A stretch of 64,000 nucleotides of DNA. Origin: Limnobaculum parvum. GTDB lineage: Bacteria; Pseudomonadota; Gammaproteobacteria; Enterobacterales; Enterobacteriaceae. The DNA lies in contig NZ_CP029185.2 of NCBI RefSeq assembly GCF_003096015.2, forward strand, positions 1-64,000, in the 5' to 3' direction. Below are positions 30,501-32,779 of the stretch, piece by piece (position 1 is the stretch's first letter; the number at the start of each line of letters is the position of its first letter). The position numbers and the translations under genes are program-made. The notes under the pieces are model-generated. The model had not been told where the DNA came from. It saw nothing but the letters and a program-made list of their open reading frames with translations, and ran no database searches.

Positions 30501-31526
30501 TTCAATCTTGGGAGTGGCGGTCAGGATACGCTGATGTACAAGTCGTTGAATGCGTCATCCAATGACGGTGGTAACGGCCATGATACGGTGAATAACTTCT
30601 TCATCGGTACTGTGGAAGCAACACCGAATGCTGACATTATTGATGTGAGTGACCTGTTGGTGGGCTATAGAGCAGATGCTGATGGCGCGGCTCACTATAT
30701 CAATGGCGTTGCAACCATTGATGCCGGTGACCGAATTGCTCAGTATCTCTCTGTTGCCTACAACGGTAGTGACAGTATTCTGTCCATTGACCGTGATGGT
30801 AGTGGGTCATCTTATGGTACAGCGCAGTTACTGACCATGAAAGGTACCAAGGTATCGCTGGAAGAACTGTTAGCGAACCATCAGATAGTTATCGACGATG
30901 GTCATGGTTCAGCCGCTGTATCTTCAGGCCAAATGGTGTCTTCGAGCCAAATGGTATCTTCAAGCCTTAAGTCATTACTGTCTATCTCTCAGATGTTTAC
31001 TGCTGGTGACGATATTCTGTACGGTACTGAGCGTGAAGACATCCTGATGGGTGGTCAGGGCAACGATACCTTTATCCATATCGGTAAAGGTGATCAGGTG
31101 ATGGGCGGAGAAGGTAACGATGTTATCAAGCTGGCCTCAACAGACTTCGACTTTATCTCTGGTGATGCGGGTATCGACACCCTGATTCTGGAAGGTAAAG
31201 ACGAACTGTTAGATCTGAGCGCGTTGAAAGGCAAGCTGGAATCAATAGAGATATTCGACATGGGTGATGGTCACAACACCATGAAGGTTTCTCTGGATGA
31301 TGTTCTGCGTCTGGGTTCAGAAGAACTGGCAATCCACAATGGTGATAAAGCGATTATCGTTAACGGTGAAGAAGGCAGCACTCTGCAGTTAGAGAGTGGT
31401 GACGGCCAGTGGACGATGTCGCAAAGCAATTACCAACATGGCGGTAATACCTATAACGTCTGGACCATGAGTACCTCAGGTATTGAAGTACTGGTCGAGA
31501 ACACGGTTAACCCGATCATTATGTAA
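9549..31526 (+). CDS. Giant BapA-type T1SS adhesin 1 (7325 aa)
   Basis: This is a secreted surface or biofilm adhesin. The N terminus (1-140) resembles the BapA prefix-like domain. It is followed by a hydrophobic segment at 141-164 (around LLALWPWFLGAAALTGAG) and an Asp/Pro-rich linker, with no Sec signal peptide. About 58 Ig-like domains of roughly 104 aa follow, with the pattern TDDxxPxxxGxG...DGxWxxTP...D.AGNxS..: two divergent, 22 exact-length repeats, one spacer domain, six five-domain superunits and three divergent ones, ending near residue 6278. Residues 6280-6760 carry six DxDxDG-type motifs (first Asp6339, last Asp6719), FG-GAP/VCBS-like. RTX-like GGxGNDTF repeats come next, then a VCA0849-type T1SS domain (about 7029-7118) and a second RTX-bearing tail ending VNPIIM. 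OmpA, ABC, HlyD and TolC-type genes lie immediately downstream. The protein is strongly acidic and is presumably calcium-stiffened. The ligand is unknown. Confidence 0.93.
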   Translation: MNTNASLLVNSGSGASQVVSLDAGKPIKIKIQPGSKYLLKNNDNNFAPENITLLRNGDDLCIILEGDTTPAVVIEDYYVAGNSEPLLGMAEDGQLYAYMVTDGSSFGEGYLFDNGAFAPAALGGMPLGDGAYLFEETDHDMGLLALWPWFLGAAALTGAGIAIYQHNKDDDNDSSPAPVTPPPVREASVPTLEGALDQTGNITGPIADGSFTDENHPVIYGTGYAGDTINVYDNGQLIGTAIVAADGTWSLKPETALIDGAHNITITQSNSDGSTSKPSDGLSFTVDTAAPVRPLFGDIIDNVGSITGPIANGATTDDARPEVTGTGEPGNTITIFIGGKEAGKALIDGNGHWSWTPETDLADGHYQLTITETDKAGNVSPVSPTFDFNVDTTAPAKPIVPEAIDNIGDITGPIKPGDKTDDTKPEFNGEGTPGDTIIIKDGDDIIGSVVIPEDGKWEWTPEEPMGEGDHSITVTEKDPAGNESEPSDPIEFEIDTTPPTKPIVPEVIDNVGDITGPIKPGDKTDDTKPEFNGEGTPGDTIIIKDGDDIIGSVVIPEDGKWEWTPEEPMGEGDHSITVTEKDPAGNESEPSDPIAFEIDTVPPVKPTVPEVTDNTGDKTGAIEPGDVTDENKPEFNGEGTPGDTIIIKDGEDIIGSVVIPEDGKWEWTPEEPLADGDHSITVTEKDPAGNESVPSDPIEFEIDTVPPVKPTVPEATDNTGDKTGAIKPGDVTDENKPEFNGEGTPGDTIIIKDGDDVIGSVVIPEDGKWNWTPEEPLADGEHSITVTEKDPAGNESVPSDPIAFEIDTVPPVKPTVPEATDNTGDKTGAIKPGDVTDENKPEFNGEGTPGDTIIIKDGDDVIGSVVIPEDGKWEWTPEEPLADGDHSITVTEKDPAGNESVPSDPIAFEIDTVPPVKPTVPEATDNTGDKTGAIKPGDVTDENKPEFNGEGTPGDTIIIKDGDDVIGSVVIPEDGKWEWTPEEPLADGEHSITVTEKDPAGNESVPSDPIAFEIDTVPPVKPTVPEATDKTGDETGPISSGDVTDENKPEFNGEGTPGDTIIIKDGDDVIGSVVIPEDGKWNWTPEEPLADGDHSITVTEKDPAGNESVPSDPIEFEVDTVPPVKPTVPEATDNTGDKTGAIKPGDVTDENKPEFNGEGTPGDTIIIKDGDDVIGSVVIPEDGKWEWTPEEPLADGDHSITVTEKDPAGNESVPSDPIAFEIDTVPPVKPAVPEATDNTGDKTGAIKPGDVTDENKPEFNGEGTPGDTIIIKDGDDVIGSVIIPEDGKWNWTPEEPLADGDHSITVTEKDPAGNESVPSDPIAFEIDTVPPVKPAVPEATDNTGDKTGAINPGDVTDETKPEFNGEGTPGDTIIIKDGEDIIGSVVIPEDGKWEWTPETDLEDGEHSITVTEKDPAGNESVPSDPIEFVVDTIPSDAPAAPTIMDNTGDKTGAIKPGDQTDETKPEFSGEGTAGDVIKILDNGEVIGSTSVAEDGTWTFTPETPLADGDHSITLTETDPAGNESVPSAPIAFVVDTIPPDAPTAPSITDNTGDKTGAIKPGDQTDETKPEFNGEGTAGDVIKILDNGEVIGSTTVGEDGTWTFTPETPLAEGDHSITLTETDPAGNESVPSAPIAFVVDTIPPDAPTAPSITDNTGDKTGAIKPGDQTDETKPEFNGEGTAGDVIKILDNGEVIGSTTVGEDGTWTFTPETPLADGEHSITLTETDPAGNESVPSAPIAFVVDTIPPDAPTAPSITDNTGDKTGAIKPGDQTDETKPEFNGEGTAGDVIKILDNGEVIGSTTVGEDGTWTFTPETPLAEGDHSITLTETDPAGNESVPSAPIAFVVDTTAPDAPTAPTIIDDTGAKTGAINAGDETDDTKPEFKGEGTAGDVIKILDNGEVIGSTTVGEDGTWTFTPETPLAEGDHSITLTETDPAGNESVPSAPIAFVVDTTAPDAPTAPTIIDDTGAKTGAINAGDETDDTKPEFKGEGTAGDVIKILDNGEVIGSATVGEDGTWTFTPEAELKNGEHSITLTETDPAGNESVPSAPIAFVVDTGIPDTPAAPTIADDVGSKTGAINSGDQTDDTKPEFSGEGTPGDVIKIMDNGDVIGSVVIPEDGKWDWTPEAPLAEGEHSITLTETNPAGSESNPSAPIEFVVDTTAPDAPAVPSITDNTGDKTGVINPGDETDDTKPEFKGEGTAGDVIKIMDNGEVIGSATVGEDGTWTFTPETPLAEGDHSITLTETDPAGNESVPSAPIAFVVDTTAPDAPAVPSVTDNTGDKTGAINSGDQTDETKPEFNGEGTAGDVIKILDNGEVIGSTTVGEDGTWTFTPETPLAEGDHSITLTETDPAGNESVPSAPIEFVVDTTAPDAPAVPSITDNTGDKTGVINPGDETDDTKPEFKGEGTAGDVIKILDNGEVIGSATVGEDGTWTFTPETPLAEGDHSITLTETDPAGNESVPSAPIAFVVDTTAPDAPAAPTITDDVGDKTGVINSGDETDDTKPEFKGEGTAGDVIKILDNGEVIGSTTVGEDGTWTFTPETELKNGDHSITLTETDPAGNESVPSAPIEFVVNTDIPDAPAAPTITDDVGDKTGAINSGDETDDTKPEFSGEGNAKDVIKILDNGEVIGSVTVGDDGKWDWTPEAPLAEGDHSITITETNPAGNESNPSTPIEFVVDTTAPAKPAIDSVIDDEGSVTGPIINGGVTDDTTPIFSGEGDAGDIITLTDNEGTVIGSVKVDENGSWKFTPETPLAEGDHSITVTETDPAGNKSEPSDPFTFTVDTTPPDLTKLAITGVEDNVGEVTGNILDGKSTDDASPVITGTGTKGDTIVVYAKDTTGNHEIGRATVGDDGKWSLEPTTPLLPGSNVLTAVEIDPAGNATEPSATYTITLDISKPTEPVIVNVLDDVGPITGALQKGDVTDDNKPTITGTAEAGYIVRIYDGATLLGSVTADTKGVWTFTPTTALADGQHSITATATSTIGQTSKPTGIFNFEVDTKAPLAADSLKITDDVGDYKGELKDGDTTDDATPTFSGKAEANSTVTIYNGDKEIGSAKADASGNWSITPSTPLTDGDYAFSTVVTDKAGNVSPATPDVHITIDTTGVVVSITHLVDDVGAITGDITPNGVTDDTKPEIIGTGKAGSTIKIYDGAVKLGETTVKADGSWSFTPTTALNEGKHSITATATDKAGNISPATSAFEFTVDTTAPSIPTIDSAKDDVGTIQGPLANGGVTDDSTPTLIGKAEKGSTVIVYDGEAVLGSTVADSNGDWSFTPATPVLEGEHKFHVTATDAAGNVSPKSADFVLTTDYTAPDFSKLAITGVDDQVGATTGNVLSGGETDDTRPTISGTGTKGDTIFVYTHDSAGDRLIGTTVVKADGTWTMQPESPLLTGENKFTAKEMDPVGNKVGPCAEYVVTLNVTPPEPPVIVRVEDNVNNADNAVVYVQKAGLTDDNTPTIVGTAVANGIVTIYNNDVAIGSVKVGADSQWTFTPTLADGKYNIRADVTDTIGRTSTKTGIFDFTVDTTPPSKATDLVVTDNEGSKTGALTSGEITDDSTPTFTGKAEANGTVTIYNGETALGTANVDGSGNWTFTPDVALADGDYTFTIKVTDMAGNTGAATDTFNLTIDTTDVTVKITKLLDDVGSITGPITPTTGVTDDTRPEIIGEGKVGSIIKVYDGENLLGSTTVKADKSWSFTPTSDLGQGSHSITATATDLAGNTSPATSPFVFEIDTVKPSVPTIESATDDVGDIQDPLSNNSWTDDPTPTLIGKAENGSIVKVYDGSAFLGSVIANDTTGEWSFTPVSGLSEGPHTFTVTATDKAGNISDKSANFVLTLDFTGPDLTKLAITGVDDQVGATTGNVLSGGETDDTRPTISGTGTKGDTIFVYTHDSAGDRLIGTTVVKADGTWTMQPESPLLTGENKFTAKEMDPVGNKVGPCAEYVVTLNVTPPEPPVIVRVEDNVNNADNAVVYVQKAGLTDDNTPTIVGTAVANGIVTIYNNDVAIGSVKVGADSQWTFTPTLADGKYNIRADVTDTIGRTSTKTGIFDFTVDTTPPSKATDLVVTDNEGSKTGALTSGEITDDSTPTFTGKAEANGTVTIYNGETALGTANVDGSGNWTFTPDVALADGDYTFTIKVTDMAGNTGAATDTFNLTIDTTDVTVKITKLLDDVGSITGPITPTTGVTDDTRPEIIGEGKVGSIIKVYDGENLLGSTTVKADKSWSFTPTSDLGQGSHSITATATDLAGNTSPATSPFVFEIDTVKPSVPTIESATDDVGDIQDPLSNNSWTDDPTPTLIGKAENGSIVKVYDGSAFLGSVIANDTTGEWSFTPVSGLSEGPHTFTVTATDKAGNISDRSANFVLTLDFTGPDLTKLAITGVDDQVGATTGNVLSGGETDDTRPTISGTGTKGDTIFVYTHDSAGDRLIGTTVVKADGTWTMQPESPLLTGENKFTAKEMDPVGNKVGPCAEYVVTLNVTPPEPPVIVRVEDNVNNADNAVVYVQKAGLTDDNTPTIVGTAVANGIVTIYNNDVAIGSVKVGADSQWTFTPTLADGKYNIRADVTDTIGRTSTKTGIFDFTVDTTPPSKATDLVVTDNEGSKTGALTSGEITDDSTPTFTGKAEANGTVTIYNGETALGTANVDGSGNWTFTPDVALADGDYTFTIKVTDMAGNTGAATDTFNLTIDTTDVTVKITKLLDDVGSITGPITPTTGVTDDTRPEIIGEGKVGSIIKVYDGENLLGSTTVKADKSWSFTPTSDLGQGSHSITATATDLAGNTSPATSPFVFEIDTVKPSVPTIESATDDVGDIQDPLSNNSWTDDPTPTLIGKAENGSIVKVYDGSAFLGSVIANDTTGEWSFTPVSGLSEGPHTFTVTATDKAGNISDRSANFVLTLDFTGPDLTKLAITGVDDQVGATTGNVLSGKTTDDTRPTISGTGTKGDTIFVYTHDSAGDRLIGTTVVKADGTWTMRPAEELNSGENKFTAKEMDPVGNKVGPCAEYIITVDGTVPAVPTIDTVADDVGTITGNLTSGDSTDDNKPTISGTAASAKGGTVTIYNDGAKIGTATVDADGKWTFTPATALADGSYKITVDATNTVGQTSDKSDAFNFTVDTIAPSAVTDLVITDDEGTYQGPLKNNDTTDDNTPTFTGKAEANGIVTIYDGSTALGSVKAGSDGSWTFTPSALDDGKYEFSTKVTDAAGNTGAATPVVNITVDTGVLTVKITKLEDNVGDITGAIKADGFTDDTQPEVIGTTKANSIVKVYDGVTLIGSTTADVNGDWSFTPATSLAQGEHSITAIATDTAGNTSAATEAFKFTVDTTKPTVPTIDSAEDNVGAITGPMISGSYTDDPTPTLSGKAEKGSTVSVYDGTDLLGTTTANSDGEWTFTTDTMTETTHTFHVTATDTAGNVSPKSNDFVLNMDFTKPDESKLAITGVDDQVGSFTGNVKSGETTDDTRPTISGTGTKGDIIIVYTKDSTDNHVIGSVKVGDDGKWSLQPATALALGENVFTAVEMDPAGNKTAPSAEYTINLSTDVPLAPTIDTVADDVGTITGDLKDGDTTDDTKPTISGTAASAKGGTVTIYNDGTKIGTATVDADGKWTFTPATALADGSYKITVDATNTVGQTSEKSDAFNFTVDTVAPGAVTDLVISDDVGDYKGPLKDNDTTDDNTPTFTGKAEANGIVTIYDGSTALGSVKAGSDGSWTFTPTAVADGKHEFSTKVTDAAGNTGAATPLVHITVDTSTVTIAITKLEDNVGSITGAIKADGFTDDTQPEVIGTAKADSIVNVYDGATLIGSTTADATGNWTFTPATALKEGEHSITATATDTAGNTTAATDAFKFTVDTTKPTVPTIDSAEDNVGTITAALHSGDFTDDSTPVLTGKAEKDSTVSVYDGTTLLGTTTANSEGVWTYTTAALSEGEHKFHVIATDTAGNVSDKSADFILTTDYTAPAVTLEIKGYQDNVGTNQGLILGSGTSTDDTSPVLKGNWDGTLGSTDVIQIYQDNVLIGTAVLDSTDSSWTFALSGLVNATTYTYTAAAVDVAGNKAALSPDFALTIDLDAPTQTVTIVNYTDDVGAARGDFGSNTKTDDRTPTLNGKVSSALDAGDEVRIYDVTSGKMLGTATVNADNSWTFDPPALKDDMTYTFRAVVADKSGNEGTVSNNFVISIDLTVVINVQDTLDTTPIVSGSTGFNILEGEYLVVTVNGKDYSSKDGAVVIDFRNNTWYVQIPDSDALPIGSYDVKAVLYDADGVSITTDDSVKELTVSPTPVVIVGAGSGDPDQKATAVTLAETGAWRIHTNQSMLDSTATSSSTLGDFNVTKLVSNSGTGYNSHNYVQNATFIDYNRDGMMDLFTVDSNYDDGQQMFYYNGSTYTAYQVGAFSNAPQTGEFAGNANTDHSANTWSWYGGVIAIDKDGDGFVDMINGDQTPNDSAIRGGYGSQIVLNNDGTLSGMTKDGTFATDYAANSSHQPIGLDESQPDMELSGVDLNNDGIVDFVMHSQNIVADGSRIDKDGATNSSAARSTDNARLVVVNGTNGGNWKVTQIVENVFQRGSDDDPNIGNGVAMTWGDFNGDGMMDLFLGRGSASTTSSGSASSSNAQQQASRIYFNDGTGKLVFSDPNNDGIGNPTAAGMYTFNDTLSGGASIALDWNHDGKVDVIELPGMGSSGGMSSSTASGPVNLYTNTSTGGTTSFTTTNMLTQVGMSTIGGTSTAKQVTGGIAADIDWDGDRDLLVFTSGGATTYIENKNQVAYGTAIHLRILDAGGINSLFGNTVQLIDEATGKVVSTQIINPQSGNQTNDSSAIVDFYGLDASKSYSAVILRSEKGAIANVGGVASVGSTTIQNVNKAWAGLKAEEANHAYVLTTESETNVANASANGGTNTTGIVGTGYNDTFFASLGNDLYNGAGGTTTISGVKSWSNTGGLDIVDYKLAGNTALTIDLGKTTMQSTGFGSAQFVNIEGLAGGGGNDTFTGNALNNYFDGRGGNDTFNLGSGGQDTLMYKSLNASSNDGGNGHDTVNNFFIGTVEATPNADIIDVSDLLVGYRADADGAAHYINGVATIDAGDRIAQYLSVAYNGSDSILSIDRDGSGSSYGTAQLLTMKGTKVSLEELLANHQIVIDDGHGSAAVSSGQMVSSSQMVSSSLKSLLSISQMFTAGDDILYGTEREDILMGGQGNDTFIHIGKGDQVMGGEGNDVIKLASTDFDFISGDAGIDTLILEGKDELLDLSALKGKLESIEIFDMGDGHNTMKVSLDDVLRLGSEELAIHNGDKAIIVNGEEGSTLQLESGDGQWTMSQSNYQHGGNTYNVWTMSTSGIEVLVENTVNPIIM
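10740..13859 (+). repeat. 10 tandem 312-bp Ig-domain repeats, type A, in adhesin 1
   Basis: Ten head-to-tail units of exactly 312 bp (104 codons), without indels, typified by the GDTIIIKDGDDVIGSVVIP segment. The seventh unit (12612-12923) carries KTGDETGPISSG, the signature of the adhesin 2 array, instead of NTGDKTGAIKPG as in its neighbours. Confidence 0.95.
13860..17603 (+). repeat. 12 tandem 312-bp Ig-domain repeats, type B, in adhesin 1
   Basis: Twelve units of exactly 312 bp with the core GDVIKILDNGEVIGS and FVVDTTAPDAP linkers. They abut the type A array in frame with no spacer. Type B is absent from adhesin 2, which accounts for most of the size difference between the two proteins. 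Confidence 0.95.
17925..27396 (+). repeat. Six five-domain superunits in adhesin 1
   Basis: The marker LAITGV.D.VG recurs at 17925, 19500, 21084, 22668, 24252 and 25827, i.e. every 1575-1584 bp. A diverged seventh marker lies near 27397. Each superunit holds five different Ig-like domains in the same order, so the array is a higher-order repeat. Confidence 0.9.
19515..24266 (+). repeat. Near-identical 1584-bp tandem triplication in adhesin 1
   Basis: Three copies at 19515-21098, 21099-22682 and 22683-24266. By eye, copies 1 and 2 differ at about three bases (one gives Lys to Arg near the end of the unit), and copies 2 and 3 show no difference. A fourth, partly diverged copy starts in phase at 24267. 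This is a very recent tandem amplification or conversion. Confidence 0.93.
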
Positions 31527-31536
31527 TTGAGTGATT

Positions 31537-31565
31537 GAAGCGGCCGCCGTAAGGCGGTCGTCTTC
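31537..31565 (+). promoter_or_regulatory. Stem-loop between adhesin 1 and ompA 1
   Basis: GAAG-CGGCCGCC, a GTAA loop and GGCGGTCGTCTTC form a stem with one bulge and one G-U pair, 11 bp after the adhesin stop. No T-run follows, so it is more likely an attenuating or RNA-stabilising hairpin than a full terminator. It could set the ratio of giant adhesin to downstream secretion proteins. The whole 87-bp spacer is identical in the second locus. Confidence 0.6.
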
Positions 31566-31613
31566 AGCACACACTGTTTAACTTACCAGTAACGGAATAA
31601 CTCAGGAGTAAAT

Positions 31614-32615
31614 ATGTTTAGGAAAAACAACATGTCACAACTAAGTAAGCCATCCATGTGGCTACGTGCATCAGCAATGGGTCTGCTCCCGGCATTATTG
31701 GCTTTCAACGTGATGGCCAAAGGCGTTGTCAGCCATGATGAGATGGAAATTATCCCAGTGGATTCGTCGGATGCCCCAGTGGTCGCCACGCCAGGACCAG
31801 CCATTACCATGACCCATACCGGTACTCAGTACGTACCGGTAGGCCGTATTGGTAATGCACTGTCTCAGGTGGTGTTTTATCATCCGAAGAGAGCGGGCGA
31901 TAGCGCGATTGGTGTTGCCAATATCTATGTGGACCGTGAGTTTCAGGGCGCGCTGAAAAGCGGCGAGTTTAGCGTGTTCTGTGTAGAACCGGGTAAACAC
32001 ATTATTGAAGCTTATCAGAATGATGCACCTAACTATGCGGGTAAAGAAGTTCCACGCACCATGGCTCGTCTAGACGGTGGAAAAACTTACTTTGTTGAAA
32101 CCAATACCGACCAAAACGTGGGTACACCGGTCTCTGTAAACCGTACTCAGGCTGAAAACCAACTGTTTGGTTATAAGAACAGCGCCACCATTAACCGTGC
32201 TTCAGCGGTGAGAGCGTGTGAATACGTCGGTGGTATGTCACAACTGGGTAACGTGCTGTTTAGCTTCGCCGGTAGAAAAGTGTCGGATATCGAAGCGGGT
32301 GGTAAAGATATCGTTGAAAACATGGCGGACTACATCAAGGGTCAGCCGCAGATTCAGCGTGTGGATATTGTTGGTCATGCGGACCCAGTAGGTAGCTCGG
32401 CATTCAACCAGAAACTGTCTGTACAACGTGCAGAAACAGTGAAGAAAATGCTGGTGTCTAAAGGTGTACCGGCTTCATTACTGTTCACCAGTGGTGAAGG
32501 GGACAGCAACCCAACCGTCGATTGCAGTGGTTTACCGAATAAAGAACGTAATTTCTGTAACCGTGCTAACCGTCGTGTGGATGCATTGATCCAGACAAAC
32601 ACAAACGCTGAATAA
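31614..32615 (+). CDS. OmpA-family protein of adhesin locus 1
   Basis: This is a 333-aa envelope protein. An N-terminal signal peptide with a hydrophobic core around LLPALLAFNVMA probably cleaves after Ala35. A roughly 180-residue middle region has no recognised family; it includes PGPAITMTHTG and CVEPGKHIIEAYQ. A C-terminal OmpA-like peptidoglycan-binding domain spans about 215-330, with VDIVGHADPVGSSAFNQKLS and the family-typical Asp/Arg positions plus a Cys pair in the DCSG...FCNRANRR loop. AGGAG 5 bp before the ATG fixes the start. There is no lipobox. Its place between a giant T1SS substrate and the ABC gene suggests a periplasmic, wall-anchored accessory of the secretion machine (inference). 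It is almost identical to the protein at 62118-63119, differing mainly in the signal peptide. Confidence 0.9.
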   Translation: MFRKNNMSQLSKPSMWLRASAMGLLPALLAFNVMAKGVVSHDEMEIIPVDSSDAPVVATPGPAITMTHTGTQYVPVGRIGNALSQVVFYHPKRAGDSAIGVANIYVDREFQGALKSGEFSVFCVEPGKHIIEAYQNDAPNYAGKEVPRTMARLDGGKTYFVETNTDQNVGTPVSVNRTQAENQLFGYKNSATINRASAVRACEYVGGMSQLGNVLFSFAGRKVSDIEAGGKDIVENMADYIKGQPQIQRVDIVGHADPVGSSAFNQKLSVQRAETVKKMLVSKGVPASLLFTSGEGDSNPTVDCSGLPNKERNFCNRANRRVDALIQTNTNAE

Positions 32616-32637
32616 TCGTTTGTTGTAATCAGTAAAC

Positions 32638-32706
32638 AACCGGCCTGGCTAACAGGCCGGTTAATGATACCGCCAGTGGGTTTACAAAAAGCCTACTGAC
32701 GGTATC
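32638..32706 (+). promoter_or_regulatory. Double stem-loop RNA element between ompA 1 and the ABC gene
   Basis: The first hairpin has a perfect 10-bp stem (AACCGGCCTG / CAGGCCGGTT, 32638-32662, 5-nt loop). The second spans 32666-32706, with arms gataccgccagtggg and cctactgacggtatc pairing apart from one mismatch and G-U pairs. Neither has a T-run. In the paralogous spacer (63142-63210) the second hairpin keeps its pairing despite substitutions in both arms. It probably modulates expression of the transport genes or RNA stability. Confidence 0.65.
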
Positions 32707-32779
32707 AACAGTTATACAGCAAGAAAATTGCTATAAGTTATATTTAAAGCAGCATGCAATTATTAACACAGGAATAACT

